The notes below the pieces were generated by a model. It was not told the origin of the DNA. It ran no database searches and was given only the letters and a program-made list of their open reading frames with translations. A stretch of 64,000 bases of DNA from Sipunculus nudus (Eukaryota > Annelida > Sipuncula > Golfingiida > Sipunculidae), in the NCBI GenBank assembly GCA_026874595.1, contig CM049310.1, positions 88,667,556 through 88,731,555 on the forward strand, read 5' to 3'. Every line of letters starts with the position of its first letter. Position 1 is the first letter of the stretch. The position numbers and the translations under genes were made by a program. Of the stretch, positions 1 to 11,409 are shown one piece after another.

Positions 1-2973
1 TGGAAGAACGCAAAAAACGTATGTCTTTAGAAGCTGTTAGAAAAGCCAGGGCGGAGGTGCAAAAACGAAACTCAGACTGCTCCGAAATAAGTAACGAAAA
101 TCTGAAGTATTTAGAGCAGAAAACGCAAAGCTTTACTAGTCTAGTCGATACTGAGCAAGCAACGGGTGTCAATGAACGTTTACACGATTTTGATGGATAT
201 AACGGGGCTAACGAAACAAACAGTGAACACTCGATGGACGCCGGGCATAATATAATTAATACCAACCATATGCATAACGGAAAAATTTACACAGATATCA
301 ATAATAAAAGCGGCAAGGAGTCACGGAATACGGAACACTTACAAAATTTTAAGTCTCAGTCGGAAACTGGTGAACGTGAACAGCCCCCGAATTATTACAC
401 CACTATTAGTGATAAATTACTTAAACCGGAGCCGAGGCGCGAATCCCTGGAAAATGCTGTGAACGGCTCTAATTCCCAGGGTGATGTGCAACAGTTAATA
501 AGTGATTTGCGAGTAGCTGCCAACAAACCATTAAGCTACTCTCCTGCTTCTAAAAACGACTCAACATCCGCTATTTCTCCATTATCACATGACCTGTTGT
601 CAAATCCAAATCGAGGCAACCATACCCTGGCGGTGAACCAGCATACGTCACCGCCCGACAGCGTCATGAGGTGTTTGGAAGTATCACGAACTCCACTTGA
701 CAACGATGCCCCCTCATCACTTGACCCGTCCTTTATGCACCCGTCTGTATTTCACTTACTTCGCTCCTGCGATATACTTGCATTTGAACTGAAAAAGAAC
801 CATGGAAATACGAGATTTAACTTTGGCATTGAAATTTTTGAGGCGGTGTACGTAGACAACGCGGATGAACACAGTCGTCAGAAAGTATTCCGGACGCCAA
901 GCGGAAGACGACCTGTTCTAGGTAGTAATGGGGGCGCGTTTATGAGGGTGAGGTCCCCGAATACTCAAGATAATAGCAAGACATTGTCTCTGATAGCTAT
1001 AGATTTCCTGCAAGAAAATAGTCCGGCATCGGAGGTGGATTTACATGAATGCGATTATATTGTTGAGGTAAGTGGGCAGAATACCTGTCTGCACATGTTC
1101 TTTTCCATAACATGTACATTCATTATGTTTCATGGGTTATTCGGTTTCGAAATGTACTTGAATATTATTTTTAAATTTTCACCTATAAAATACTAATTTT
1201 TATAGAAAGCAAACAAGTATACAACACCTTATAGAATTGTATGAACCATTGATAGGTGAGAAATATTTTATACTGATTTTAAAATATGTAAAACCATATC
1301 AACCGGTTTTACGAAATCTGAAAATTTTTAAACACAGTATTATAGAGAACATGTACAAGTCATATGGTCAAAGAGCAAAAAGTATAATATATTAAAATAA
1401 AGAGAATTTAATCCTATCGGGCGGCAGAGATCTTGAATCATTGAGTCGAATATTAAACTGTAATTGATGACAAAGCAATCAGAGAGCTTGGACATTTACT
1501 TTCATCGGCCCTTTTCTGATATTAGTTCTGCACATAATTTAAAACCAATAATCTTTGATGGTTCTTTATATTTTAGGTTTCTTCATTGCTCTAGGATGTA
1601 GACCAATTGTAAAGAAAAGATATGGAGATATTAGATGACGAAAGAAAATTTTATTCATTATATAACGTTCTCAATCTATAAGTAAACCCTGAAAAAAATG
1701 GAAAAATAGAACCTACCAACGTGATGTGAGAGCGTTTAATTTTAAGTATAAGACCGAAGCAGAAAAGGTTCATGATTATGAGGAATATGCCATGTACAGA
1801 ACTATGTTCTGTGATTTGCCTACAACTATAGTATTTTGTCTTTAGGTCAATGGCAGTCACGTGATCAACGCTGGACTGGACCAGGTGCGTCAGGAGATCG
1901 CCGCGAGTGATCGTCTGCTGAAACTGGTTGTAGCCAGACCGAGGCCGCCTCTCCCGCCAAAAACGGAAGAACCAAGTCAAACCGAGAAACAGGTAACGCC
2001 GTTACAAATATTGCATACGTTATCATAGTCGGAAGTATGGCATCAATAGGAAACATGATAATCATTGAAACATCAAAAAGCAGCACAATTATAAGTTTTT
2101 CGTGGCTGCATGTTGAAACGTGTAGAGCGAAATAACTATTATAAATTAGTGAATGCAACTAGCATAGTGCTATGATCTCTGGATTATTCCAGGCTCCAGC
2201 ATTTAACATTTGAATACCAGAGGCTTAATAATAACATATAATTTTAATCGTAGTTTAACATCATCTTCAATCAATAGCTAATGTGACCTTTCAGTGAGCC
2301 CGGTCACTGGCTCTATCCCTTACAATATGATCTTTATGTGAAAACGTCCGTCGAGGAATGCCAAACAATACGACAAATGAACACCAGATGGCAGTCTCTG
2401 CAACATTTAGCTTCAACAGGGTCCACCGCCCATAGCAGGTGGTAATAATTAATACGAGTTTTATGGCGGATTATTAAGTTCTAACTATATGATTAACATC
2501 AAATGAATAGGCCAATATTTGACCAATGATAATAATTTTTCCAGATCTGTGAGCGAGAGGTTCCGAAGGTCGATTACGAGAAAGAAATGGAAAAAATAAA
2601 ACTAAAATATCACAACTTGCGTCAAGAAAACGAGAGAAACATGGACGTGATAGCGGATATGACGATAGAACGCAAAGCTCACCAAGGCAAAATGTCTGAC
2701 CTTGAAAACGTCATCCGGGAACAACAAAACCGAATACGTGACCTTGAGAAACAAGTTCAGGAGAAACAGGAAGGAATAGCACAATGGAAGATCGAAGCCA
2801 ACCAAAGGAGTGTAGATATAGCAAAACTGAAATTTGATTCGAGGATAAAGGATGATAAAATAGCTCAGTTACGTCAACTGATCGTACAGCAGTCTGAACT
2901 CATGCATATTCATGACACAGGAGACATTAGCATAGATGAATATGAAGATTACGAGGACGTTTCTGCAGTGTGA
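1..2973 (+). CDS. PDZ and coiled-coil protein gene, 3' part (3 exons; start lies outside the window)
   Basis: Exons are 3-1067, 1846-1992 and 2545-2973, joined in phase 0 at consensus sites (GAG|GTAAGT, TTTAG|GTC, CAG|GTAACG, CCAG|ATC). The frame is open to the left edge, so the ATG at 21 is probably internal. The first ~250 residues are polar, Ser/Asn-rich and probably disordered. A PDZ fold follows: a GLGF-like carboxylate loop (FNFGIEIFE, about 811-845), a long inserted loop, then ENSPASEVDLHECDYIVE continuing across the first intron into VNGSHVINAGL and ending LLKLVVARP. A Pro-rich linker (RPPLPPK) leads to about 120 residues of charged heptad-like coiled coil ending in an acidic tail (EYEDYEDVSAV). 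PDZ domains usually bind C-terminal peptides of membrane proteins, so a cytoplasmic scaffold or adaptor is likely. I cannot name the orthologue. Confidence 0.8.
3..1067 (+). CDS. PDZ gene exon (5'-partial): disordered region and first half of PDZ
   Basis: The frame is open from position 3; residues just before the ATG at 21 (EERKKR) are highly charged like those after it. The exon ends at GAG|GTAAGT (1067/1068). The open frame running on to 1196 past this donor becomes hydrophobic and unlike the rest, so it is read as intron. Confidence 0.75.
1846..1992 (+). CDS. PDZ gene middle exon: second half of PDZ
   Basis: This 49-codon exon lies between TTTAG and GTAACG. It supplies VNG and the last helix and strand of the PDZ fold (GLDQVRQEIAASDRLLKLVV), then a proline-rich linker. 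Joining it in phase 0 to the previous exon gives the usual PDZ motif Y-I-V-E-V-N-G, which supports the splice. Confidence 0.8.
2545..2973 (+). CDS. PDZ gene last exon: coiled coil
   Basis: Opens after TTTTTCCAG with ICEREVPKVDYEKEMEK and continues as a long heptad-rich Glu/Lys/Gln helix to TGA at 2971-2973. No clear AATAAA was seen in the next few hundred bases, so the polyadenylation site is unknown. Confidence 0.8.
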   Translation: MCEREVPKVDYEKEMEKIKLKYHNLRQENERNMDVIADMTIERKAHQGKMSDLENVIREQQNRIRDLEKQVQEKQEGIAQWKIEANQRSVDIAKLKFDSRIKDDKIAQLRQLIVQQSELMHIHDTGDISIDEYEDYEDVSAV

Positions 2974-3109
2974 ACGATTAACTAAGGCCACAACAAAAAA
3001 GAATTGTTCTGCGGAAATACATTTATTTTGCCTTTTTTGGTTAGTAAAAACCATTTAAGTGTCTTTTTAACATTTTTTTTAGAAAACTGCCTACATTTTT
3101 TATGCTGGC

Positions 3110-3404
3110 TTAACTAAGAACAACGTACATCTGCAGAATTCCATTCCGGTTTCGGACAACGTGACAAGGCGAAAACATATGATCATTCTGGCGTCAACCA
3201 GGCCTCGTTGGTCAAGTGTGTGTAACCTTCCCTGTGCTGGGTCATAACACATAGGAACCTCCAAGGAACAAAGGCGCACTCGTTTGTGGGGCACAGTCTC
3301 CCATCATAGCTGCAGAGCGCTCACCCTGGGTGGGGGCCTACCGTGTAAATCTCATCGCTCCTTGGCTCTGATTCGAACTCACAACCTCCCGGTTTGAGCC
3401 CTAA
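3110..3404 (-). repeat. tRNA-derived SINE, copy 1
   Basis: Read on the minus strand it carries a good RNA polymerase III B box (GAGTTCGAATCAG, about 3368-3380) preceded by GGCTCAAACCGGGAGGTTGT. The body has the family signature CCCACCCAGGGTGAGCGCTCTGCAG and then ACGAGTGCGCCT. Three other copies lie at 4122-4240 (-), 25431-25690 (+) and 42205-42440 (+). The A box is truncated here. Confidence 0.7.
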
Positions 3405-3410
3405 ACAAAA

Positions 3411-4121
3411 AAAACTGGTCCCTTTGGGTGAATTAATACTACGTCATGACACCTGACCAGACCCAAGCAAAGTATTCATAAAGATTTCATTTAAAATGGA
3501 TTGAATTTTGCATAATTCCCAAGCACCATTTCAAAAACTGATATGCTGTTTTGTATTCCCGCTATGTTTGCGTAAATTCCATCAATCCAACAGTCCGTGG
3601 AACAATTATTTTTGGTGTGGCTTAATTTAACTTAATAACAGTTGGAATCAAAAACTGTCAACAGTTTTATATCAGGTTCAGGTCATACGTGTAAAAGTCC
3701 TATTGAGTCTGTACACAAAGGAGGTACTAGAGGCAGTTTTGCCCCTACTATTGAAGTAGGCCCTATCGGCACAATTTGAATGGATACCAGTTTGCGTTTT
3801 CACGGCCAAGGGAATGAAAATGTCGCTGATCAAATACTTAAGGTTAACAAATCTTGTCTATTACGTCTACTTAGTCATTTAAATTTCATATTTTAATGTT
3901 TCTCTGCCTTAATGATCTTACTCAGTATTTTAAGTATAAGTTTTATCAGAGAATTTAACCACGTGTAGTGACCAAACGGAAGGGTTTAGAAACCCTGGTT
4001 ACCTCATTATGAATTGTTAAAGAGTATCTGTTGTGAATATAATTTATAAAATATATGTTTTATTTTATTTCCTTGTTTTCATTTTTCTTACTAATATTTT
4101 GGTAGAGGTAAAAAAAAAACT
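3411..4121. other. Intergenic, no gene seen
   Basis: AT-rich sequence without an open frame of note, splice-flanked exon or recognised repeat. Confidence 0.5.
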
Positions 4122-4240
4122 GTCGGGTATGGTCTTCCCATTAAGCCTGCAGATTGGTCACTCTGAGTGGCCGACCATGAAAAATCTTACGATCTCCCGG
4201 CTTTGAGCCTTATGCTCTACCAATGACTTCAGAAGCCGCT
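4122..4240 (-). repeat. tRNA-derived SINE, copy 2 (5' fragment)
   Basis: On the minus strand it reads TGGTAGAGCATAAGGCTCAA (A-box region) then AGCCGGGAGATCG, followed by the family body (TGGTCGGCCACTC, then AATCTGCAGGCTT). It keeps the A-box part that copy 1 has lost; the B box is eroded. Confidence 0.6.
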
Positions 4241-4344
4241 TTGTTTTGATTTTAAGGACTTTAAGGGAAAGCTATTTATACAATTGAGAGTCCCGTATCA
4301 GTCACTTACTCATCAACGTAGCAGTTAACGATTCTTTCTTACAA

Positions 4345-4450
4345 TACACAAGATTGTCGTTTATCCGAACTCCTTTTATTTCAAAATTATCCTTTTCTCC
4401 GAAACCACCTGAGAACCGAAAATTTGATCGTTTATCCGAAATCCAAACAA
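4345..4450. repeat. Possible pogo/Tigger-type relic
   Basis: Contains GTCGTTTATCCGAACTCC and, about 70 bp on, CGTTTATCCGAAATCC. Repeated TTATCCGAA strings resemble the subterminal repeats of pogo/Tigger elements in invertebrate genomes. No transposase frame is left. Confidence 0.3.
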
Positions 4451-4794
4451 AAAAGGAGAAAAATCTGAAAAGTTGTAATAAATTTCGTCTACTCTCAAAT
4501 AAATTTACAGAGATTAGCAGGTTTAGTAATGCAGATAAATTTTCTAGGTCTAATAGAAATAATTACACTGTATATCACAAGATACATTGGCTAACTTGAT
4601 GGAAAAACCAAAGGTAACGAAAAAGTTGTTGCCCAGGTTTATTATGAACAGGCTTATATAATTCGTGCCTGTGAATACCTGACAACGTCAGGCACTTGGC
4701 AATCATGGTGGATCCTGGGATATCGTTCATTGGAACGATTACTTATCCAAATAAAAACCCTGTTCCCCAGCTTTTTGGTAACTATGAATGCAGA

Positions 4795-5300
4795 TCAGTT
4801 ATGTGCGCAGGACTCGTGTCTAGACTTGGACTCGAATCCAGACTCAAGTCCACTTTTTCAAGGCCTCAGGGATCAAGACTTCTTAATTCAGACCCAGACA
4901 GTCTCTCTTCCAATAAAAGAAACGTCTGAATTTAAGTTTGCAAAACATATAATGAATACTCAGATGTTGACAAACTACTGACACAAATATTTTAAAAGCA
5001 ATAAAACTGATCAATATGTAATTTCCTCCTGAATGTCCACATAGGACAATCCAATTAAAATCTTTTAAAGTAAAAATAAAAAAATGAAACTACCGATGAA
5101 TGAAAATCTCCGATTTCCACTTTTATATATTCTTTTATAGATATAAATTTCATTGGACTCAGGCTCGCTCTCTCAAAGACTCGGACTCGAGAGATGGACT
5201 TTGACTTGAATCTGAAGGACTCTGACATGTATTTGGACTCGACCAGGCTGGAACAGGACTGGTACTCGGACTCAAATAGTGTGGACTCGGCTTCCTGCTG
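4795..5300. repeat. GGACTCGA-rich degenerate repeat
   Basis: Scattered GACTTGGACTCGAATC, GGACTCAGGCTCG and ACTCGGACTCGAGAG strings, related to the 27-bp minisatellite at 56393-56527 and to 55545-55640. The open frames here (4696-4929, 5194-5436) owe their length to this repeat and are not called as genes. Confidence 0.5.
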
Positions 5301-6032
5301 CAGGTTCATTTTCAAAACTCCATCTACATTGTCTCCACTGCATTCATTTATCAAATTCGGCCCTTTTCACTGGGGACCGACATGCAGTCTATTGCTGTAT
5401 TCTTTACCTTCAGGTTGTAAGGTAAATACGAGTTGACCAGGGAAAAGTACCATTCACCACTGGCGAACTGGGGCTTGTTGGAGAAAGCCCATTTGTTCCA
5501 CTTGACGACCTTCACATTTTTCTACATCAATGACGGCATCCAGGGGTGGATAATGAAACCATTATTGTTCTAGTGAAATCAGTATTTTTTATTGTCAAAT
5601 ATAATTAAAAAAAGGGACATATAACATATATTATAAATTAATTCCTGTTTAGTAACTTAACAACCTACACATCCGATCATTGGGCCCTCTATTCTGATAA
5701 TTGGGCACCAAAAGGTTGCAAGTCGTTTGCATCACTTTGTCTGATCACCAGACAACCAAGAATTCAATAAAACATATGCAGCATAAGGATGTCTAGTTTA
5801 ATTTGACAGGACTAAACAGTTTTTGTATGATAATTTATAGTGAAAATTAAAAAGAAAAACCTTCAATTTTAAGTAACAGTTTGGTGTTCGTTCTTCTTAA
5901 CTATAAAAGAAATAATCGTTAAAAAAGATTTTCTTAAATATATATTTATTTCTTGGAAAGCGTAAGCCATTTATGCTTAAAATCATGCATATATGTTACT
6001 TACACTGTGAATATAAAAACCGTCTATTAGGC
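5301..6032. other. Intergenic, no gene seen
   Basis: AT-rich; no convincing exon or recognised repeat. Confidence 0.4.
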
Positions 6033-6345
6033 AAAAAAAATTAGGTTTGGTTCTCAGGCATTTTTTTCATAAATCAATGGGGGCGGCGTTTTTTCATATT
6101 TCTTTTAAAATGTCAGATGATAAGGGAAAAGCATGATAATAACAGATTTCTTTGCTAAACAAGTAAAAGCATTACATAACAATGGAAATTTTATCAAAAT
6201 TGTATGATTTTATCTTCTTGAAAGAAATGTCCAAGCAGCTGGAGCTCAAAACTGGTAAGTTTCTATTGAAAATCAAAATAAATATTTTTGATGCGGGGGT
6301 TAAAAATTGACGCGGGCGGTGCCTGAGAACCGTACCTTTTTTTTG
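6033..6345. mobile_element. Foldback/MITE-like element
   Basis: The ends are inverted copies: GGTTTGGTTCTCAGGCA at 6044-6060 and TGCCTGAGAACCGTACC at about 6320-6336, each backed by an A or T run. The interior has opposed G-rich strings (GGGGGCGGCG and CGCGGGCGG). About 0.3 kb with no coding capacity fits a non-autonomous DNA element. Confidence 0.5.
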
Positions 6346-6828
6346 GCCTTAGAGTATTTGTATAATGGGGTTAAACAGATCTGAACATACAGATTTTAAG
6401 CAAGTAAAAGTAACACTGTAAACTTAAGAAATATTTTAGATGGTTTTGATGTTTAGGAAGAAAAACCATAAAAATGTAATCATATATTAAAGGTTTTACT
6501 TTTTGATTTCCACCATAAATTATGTTCCATCAGTTCACCTCACGTGCTAGATATAGGACCAGTTATCCCTGGTTTCATCAAACATGATTTAAGCTAGCTA
6601 CAGGCCTGTAACGCTAAAACCATTAATTAAACCGTTTTTACTTTTTTTTTTGCGTTACAAATCCTAAGGTGGAGAGTTTACCCTGTAAAGTTTAGTTCAG
6701 GCCACGATATTCTGTGTTACTTGGGTGGACATGCAACAACCCCTGTATATTACGCATACCGTAATATGATTATGTGGACTTAGGTTTGACATAAATTGTA
6801 GCTTTATTTTCAGTTTACATTAGGGCTG

Positions 6829-6852
6829 TATCAATATATCGATATATTGATA
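6829..6852. repeat. Perfect 24-bp AT palindrome
   Basis: The sequence around the central ATCGAT is identical to its reverse complement over 24 bp. It directly follows TAGGGCTG, a string often found at hAT-type termini, so it may be the end of an old DNA transposon. Confidence 0.5.
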
Positions 6853-7139
6853 TAAAATCATTTTAGAATATAAATAATGCTATCTTTCCGAAGTTACCTT
6901 TTTTTCACGAGTCCTGTAATAATATTTGGTGTAACGCAAGGTGGCGCCGTAATACGCGAGACAACATGGAAGGATGTGGAAAGTGAGACGTATACGCTTA
7001 CTCAAGCTTTCATGCGTTGTGCAACAGCCACGTTTAATTGACACGGGTTTTTCTGGTCATTTGTTGAACAAATGTTTGCACTTTACCTATGAATGGGGCG
7101 GCCTCTAGCCGGGGACAAAGGAATCACCCCTTGACACAA

Positions 7140-8032
7140 TGATTATAATCCTATGAATAAAAATGTATCATGATGATTCAAATTACATCCAAATGCAATG
7201 ACTTGTCTCTAAGGTATAACCCTAACCTTAAAAAAAAATTATCAAATTCGTTCAAAACTGTTCGCGTAACGTCTCTGAAAGACAAACCAACTAACCAACC
7301 AATGAAATCATAATACCTCCTTGCAGAGATATAATATATATAACATAATAAAAAACATAAAATAGTCACCTGCTTTGTTCCGATTACATGTTAAACGTTT
7401 CATCGTTATATTTTTGACTAAAAAAGTAATAATTGAAAATATGTCTGTCCGTTGGCATTATACTATAAGTTGCTATACAGTTAATTTTGTCAATGTCTGT
7501 GCAGAAAACGGGCCTTGTTTAAAGGTGCCTATGCCGATATCTTACGGCTAATAACTAAAGACATTCCCTCGAACCTTTCATAACGTAGATCCCACCGTAC
7601 ACAGACGTTATATTTGATTGTATCCACGTGTTTATAATATGTTGATGCTCGCCAAATTATTTCTAACACCTTCAACAATGCTATCTGGCAGCAAGTCAGA
7701 CGAACCAGAGGTGTGCAAATCGCATTTTGCAACTGTTGACTTTTCACCTTCCGCAGCCAAACCATCACAAGTTACATGGTTTTTCTGTTTGTCAAAATGG
7801 GGTCTTGCACCTTGTGGATACACAAGGTCAAACATCCGTCACAGAAGCATTCTACCTACCCTTTACCAGCAGGGATTACCTACAATTCATTAATATGTAC
7901 ACTGATTAAGCGAGGGATCATATAAATTCTACAGATAAAGCATGAATAAAAGTTGGCTTTAAAATATTCATGTGAAATTGCAATTCCAAGCAATTTTGTC
8001 ACTGACATGGGTCCTGCCCCCATTTAGTGTGT
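7140..8032 (+). repeat. Duplicated 5'-flanking block, copy 1 (left half)
   Basis: Closely matches 12597-13500 and, more weakly, 34845-35202 plus 36351-37100. Landmarks shared in order are CTGAAAGACAAACCAACTAA, GTCCGTTGGCATTATA, AAAACGGGCCTTGTT, AAGTCAGACGAACCAGAGGT and ATTAAGCGAG. The block continues at 11443 after the DIRS insertion and leads into the first exon of hydrolase A. Confidence 0.75.
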
Positions 8033-8065
8033 AATTCTGTCTCACCTCTTGTCTTACGAGATCAC
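8033..8065 (+). repeat. DIRS left inverted terminal repeat
   Basis: Starts AATTCTGTCTCACCTC and ends ACGAGATCAC; the reverse complement of 11410-11442 differs at one base. Confidence 0.9.
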
Positions 8066-8359
8066 GGGAGAGAGCGCCAGTCTTCAGTTCCCATCAGGCA
8101 ATGCGCTTCCGGTTCCCATCACGGCGGTAAGTACAATTTTCATTCACGGTGTATTTTCACTAGTTGACGGACGCTTCTAGAGACTTTGCTTCTCAACTGC
8201 TACTACTTTCATCCTTAGATTATAGACTTTCATCCGATATAGTGTTGCAGGGATTCCCTCGCGCGTCAGATTACTATTTAGCTTTGTTTTTTGTTTGCGG
8301 CTCGCCGGCTGACATCTTGGCTGTGGCCGTGAATCACGGTTAATTTCCGTCAGTTTATT

Positions 8360-9160
8360 ATGGAATGTAAACAAACAGCCTCAGACGGCGGTGCTCGGGA
8401 AGCACAGAAACTTGACAATGGGCCCCGGCAGACAACTGCAAGATCGGCAGTGCACGATTCAAGCAACAACATTGTCAGCCCTGTAAATGAGGACCCAGAA
8501 AACAGAATGGACAATCTTTTTGCTGCCTTCGTAAGCTTTAAACATGCGGCGGAATCCAATCACACAGCGCTCTTACAGCAAATCAGAGGCATGCAAACTA
8601 ACAATCAAATACTTAAGAACAAGACAACTGTTCATGCTACCATTGATGAGAGCTCTGCTACAACAAACATGGACGATTATACGAGACATCAAGACCTGGC
8701 CAGTGGCACTACTCACAGTAATGGAGAACCATCTAATGCAAGGCCTCGCTCATACTCATATGAGAATGAAGACACAGAAGGATACGATAAAGAGGCACAA
8801 CTGGACCAGCTTCTGAATCCAGGTACTCCTGACACTGAAACTGAGGTCAGTAATGATTTTCTTGAGCAAATGGCAGCCTCCCTCATTTAACAGGACCAAC
8901 AAGAGCCAGAAGCTTGCGGACGTAATAAACAACATAATAAACAACATAATGGCATCTGGATCCTCAGAGCAGGTCAAGGACAAGGTGGACTCCCGCCTGA
9001 CCCAGCCAATCTAATAGGCTTATCTACCACTAAGGTAAACAAAAAAAAATTGGAACAGACTGAGGAATGAGAATAAATTAAGAGATGCAAAACTGCAAAA
9101 AGTGCAGCTAGGAATAGTTAAAGGCATGTGTCCCCTGACTAACGCTGTTCCACTGGGAAA
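8360..9160 (+). pseudogene. DIRS ORF1 (gag-like), frameshifted
   Basis: The open part, 8360-8890, encodes 176 polar residues with a short helical stretch (NLFAAFVSFKHAAESNHTAL). After a frame change, 9046-9150 encodes IWNRLRNENKLRDAKLQKVQ and KGMCPL, which matches the conserved end region of DIRS ORF1 proteins. Just beyond this the sequence jumps into reverse transcriptase, so the ORF1 end and RT start are missing. Confidence 0.65.
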
Positions 9161-9338
9161 GTTTTATAAATTTACATGCTTGCCCTATGGTTTATCTTCT
9201 GGACCAAGAATGTTCACAAAATTACTAAAACCGGTGTGTGCACAGTTAAGACAACAAGGCCATACCAATGTGACATACATATATGACTCCTTGCTTATTG
9301 GAGACAATCCCACAGTACGTTCTCTGTGCACCTGTTAG
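9102..9338 (+). pseudogene. DIRS reverse transcriptase fragment
   Basis: Encodes GKFYKFTCLPYGLSSGPRMF, the conserved LPYGLSSAPR-type RT block, then KLLKPV. The catalytic-box region reads YIYDSLLIG where YIDD is expected, so an active-site Asp is replaced by Tyr. Fingers-domain motifs are absent upstream, so it cannot be a working polymerase. Confidence 0.75.
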
Positions 9339-10030
9339 AAAAGCTTGGCTTTGTAATACATCAGGAAAAATCTGTGTTTAAACCCTGCAAACAAATTAAA
9401 TTTTTAGGGTTCATTCTAGATTCAGAAAACATGACCATTTCACTCACTAGATCCAAAGCAGATAACATTGTTCTGCAGTGCAAATTACCGATAAACTGTT
9501 TGCAACCTACTATGAGGAAAGTCTCAGAAGTCCTAGGGTACTCAGTTTCAAGCTGCCCAGCTTTAAGTATTGGCCCACTTATGTGCAGGCGGCTGGAATT
9601 AGACAAGGCACAAGCTTTGACAGACAGTAAAGGTTATTTTGATGCCACTATGATCATTTCAAAAGCAGCTAAATCTGACCTTGGTGGGTGGGTTGACAAT
9701 GCTCACAATTTGGACAAGCCCATAAAACAAAGAAAACCTGATTTCAGTTTGGAAACAGATGCCAGTAAAACTGGCTGGGATGCGATTCTAGGAAATGAGA
9801 AAACTGCTCGGTTATGGTCCATCACTAAAACAGATCAACACATCAACTAGCTAGAACTATTTGCAGTTTTCTTGGGACTTCAAGCTTTATATGGTAAATT
9901 TCAGGTTTCATGTTAGGGCCTTGGTGGACAACACTACTGTTATGGCTTATTAATAAACAAGGGGGAACAAAACCTAGCCTTTACAAACTGACAAGATTAA
10001 TTTGGGATTGGTGTCGTCAACAAAACATAT
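9326..10030 (+). pseudogene. DIRS RT end and RNase H
   Basis: Continues the RT (LEKLGFVIHQEKSVFKPCKQ, then IKFLGFILD, the usual connection motif). The RNase H core LETDASKTGWDAILG follows at about 9750. A stop at 9850 interrupts the frame; downstream remnants (AVFLGLQALYGKF, RLIWDWCRQQNIW) continue RNase H in broken frames. Confidence 0.75.
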
Positions 10031-10045
10031 GGATATCAGCAGCAC

Positions 10046-10363
10046 ATGTATAAGGTTAATTTAGATGCTGAGTGGCAGCTTCTGCCCTCAGTGTTTCAGC
10101 GTATAAATTTAACATGGAAGAGACTGAATTTAGACCTGTTCGCTTCTAGGTTCAACCATCAATTAACAAAATATGTGTCTTGGAAACCGGACCTACAAGC
10201 AGTTGATGCCTTTACTATTGACTGGTCCTCATATATGTTTTATGCTTTTCCACCTTTCAACATTCTGACTCAAGTACTGAAAAAGATCAGACTGGAAAAA
10301 GCAACGGGGGTAGTGGTGTTGCAATGGTGGACGACACAGCCATGCTGTCAGACAAGCCGCTAA
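10046..10363 (+). pseudogene. DIRS methyltransferase-like region
   Basis: Encodes LDLFASRFNHQLTKYVSWKP, DAFTIDW and YAFPPFNIL, a block conserved in DIRS elements between RNase H and the recombinase. No separate start is needed; it would be part of one polyprotein. Confidence 0.65.
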
Positions 10364-10444
10364 TACTGCCACACAGTCAACAATACTCCAGTTGCCACAG
10401 AACAAGAACATGTCACACAGGCTGACAAAAATGACCCTCCTCGC

Positions 10445-11378
10445 ATGCCGCTTATCCGGAAATCCCTGCGCATGCATTCATTTTCGGACCGAGCTTCACA
10501 AACTATCCAACAGTCATGGCGAGAAACAACAAATAGACAGTACACACACTACATCAAAAGACGGTTAAGGTACTGTAGTGAAAGGGATGTGGATCCCGTT
10601 TGTCCCTCTATATGCCAAGCTCTGGACTTTCTTGTATTTTTATATGACCAAAAGCTAGGCTACAGTGCTCTTAACACGGCAACGTCAGCTCTCTTAGTAA
10701 TTTTTAAACCATTTGATGGTGTTCAGTTCGGAAGACATACTTTGGTGACAAGATTTATTAAAGGTGTCTTTCAGCTCAGGCCGGCAATTCCTAAGACACT
10801 GGTCACTTGGGACACAATAATTGTGCTAAATCACCTTAAAAAACTTTCTCCTGTTAAGTCGTTGTCACTCAAGGACCTGTCACAGAAATTACTTATGGTA
10901 CTGGCGTTGTTAACCGGACAGAGGGGGCAATACCTGCAATTTATCAATGTGAACAACATCACAATGTCATCTTCCTCGGTCAAACTACGCATGGGTGATC
11001 TGGTAAAGCAATCTTCACCACACAAGCACCAATCAGAGATTACTTTGAAAGCATACGCCCCTGACAGAAGATTATGCATAGTGACTGTTATGACAGAACT
11101 TCTAGACAGGACTAAACCGCTTAGGCAAAGTGAATACAAACTATTTATTAAACTGAACAAACCGCGCACAGCGGTTTCAAGGGACACCATATCCAGATGG
11201 TTGAAATTAACTCTGCAGTAAGTAGGTATTGATATGAGTATCTTTACCCCTCACAGCACGTTTCATCTGCTAGTAACTGTAATATTCCTGTCTCAGCTAT
11301 TCTTAAAACAGCTGGATGGTCTTCGGAAAATACTTTCATGAAATATTATAAAAAAAACAGTAAATTCTCCGGATACTC
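10445..11378 (+). pseudogene. DIRS tyrosine recombinase, frameshifted near the 3' end
   Basis: The 258-residue open frame to 11221 has an N-terminal SAM-like core (SWRETTNRQYTHYIKR) and the catalytic Arg in LLTGQRG (10922). After the stop the rest is spread over two frames: the PHSTFH box, where the expected HxxR Arg is lost, and then AGWSSENTFMKYYKK with the Tyr nucleophile. Catalysis is therefore disabled. Related recombinases cut and join a circular cDNA to integrate it. Confidence 0.8.
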
Positions 11379-11409
11379 TTAATTAAAACATGCACACTGA
11401 AACTCTCAT

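Noticed and set aside
1068-1196. Open frame continuing past the first PDZ exon to 1196
   Set aside because: GAG|GTAAGT at 1067/1068 is a strong donor, and the PDZ motif is completed only by joining to 1846; the read-through part is hydrophobic intron sequence.
7618-7893. Short plus-strand open frames in the duplicated 5' block
   Set aside because: The paralogous blocks at 13.1 and 36.4 kb do not keep the frame, so there is no sign of coding constraint.
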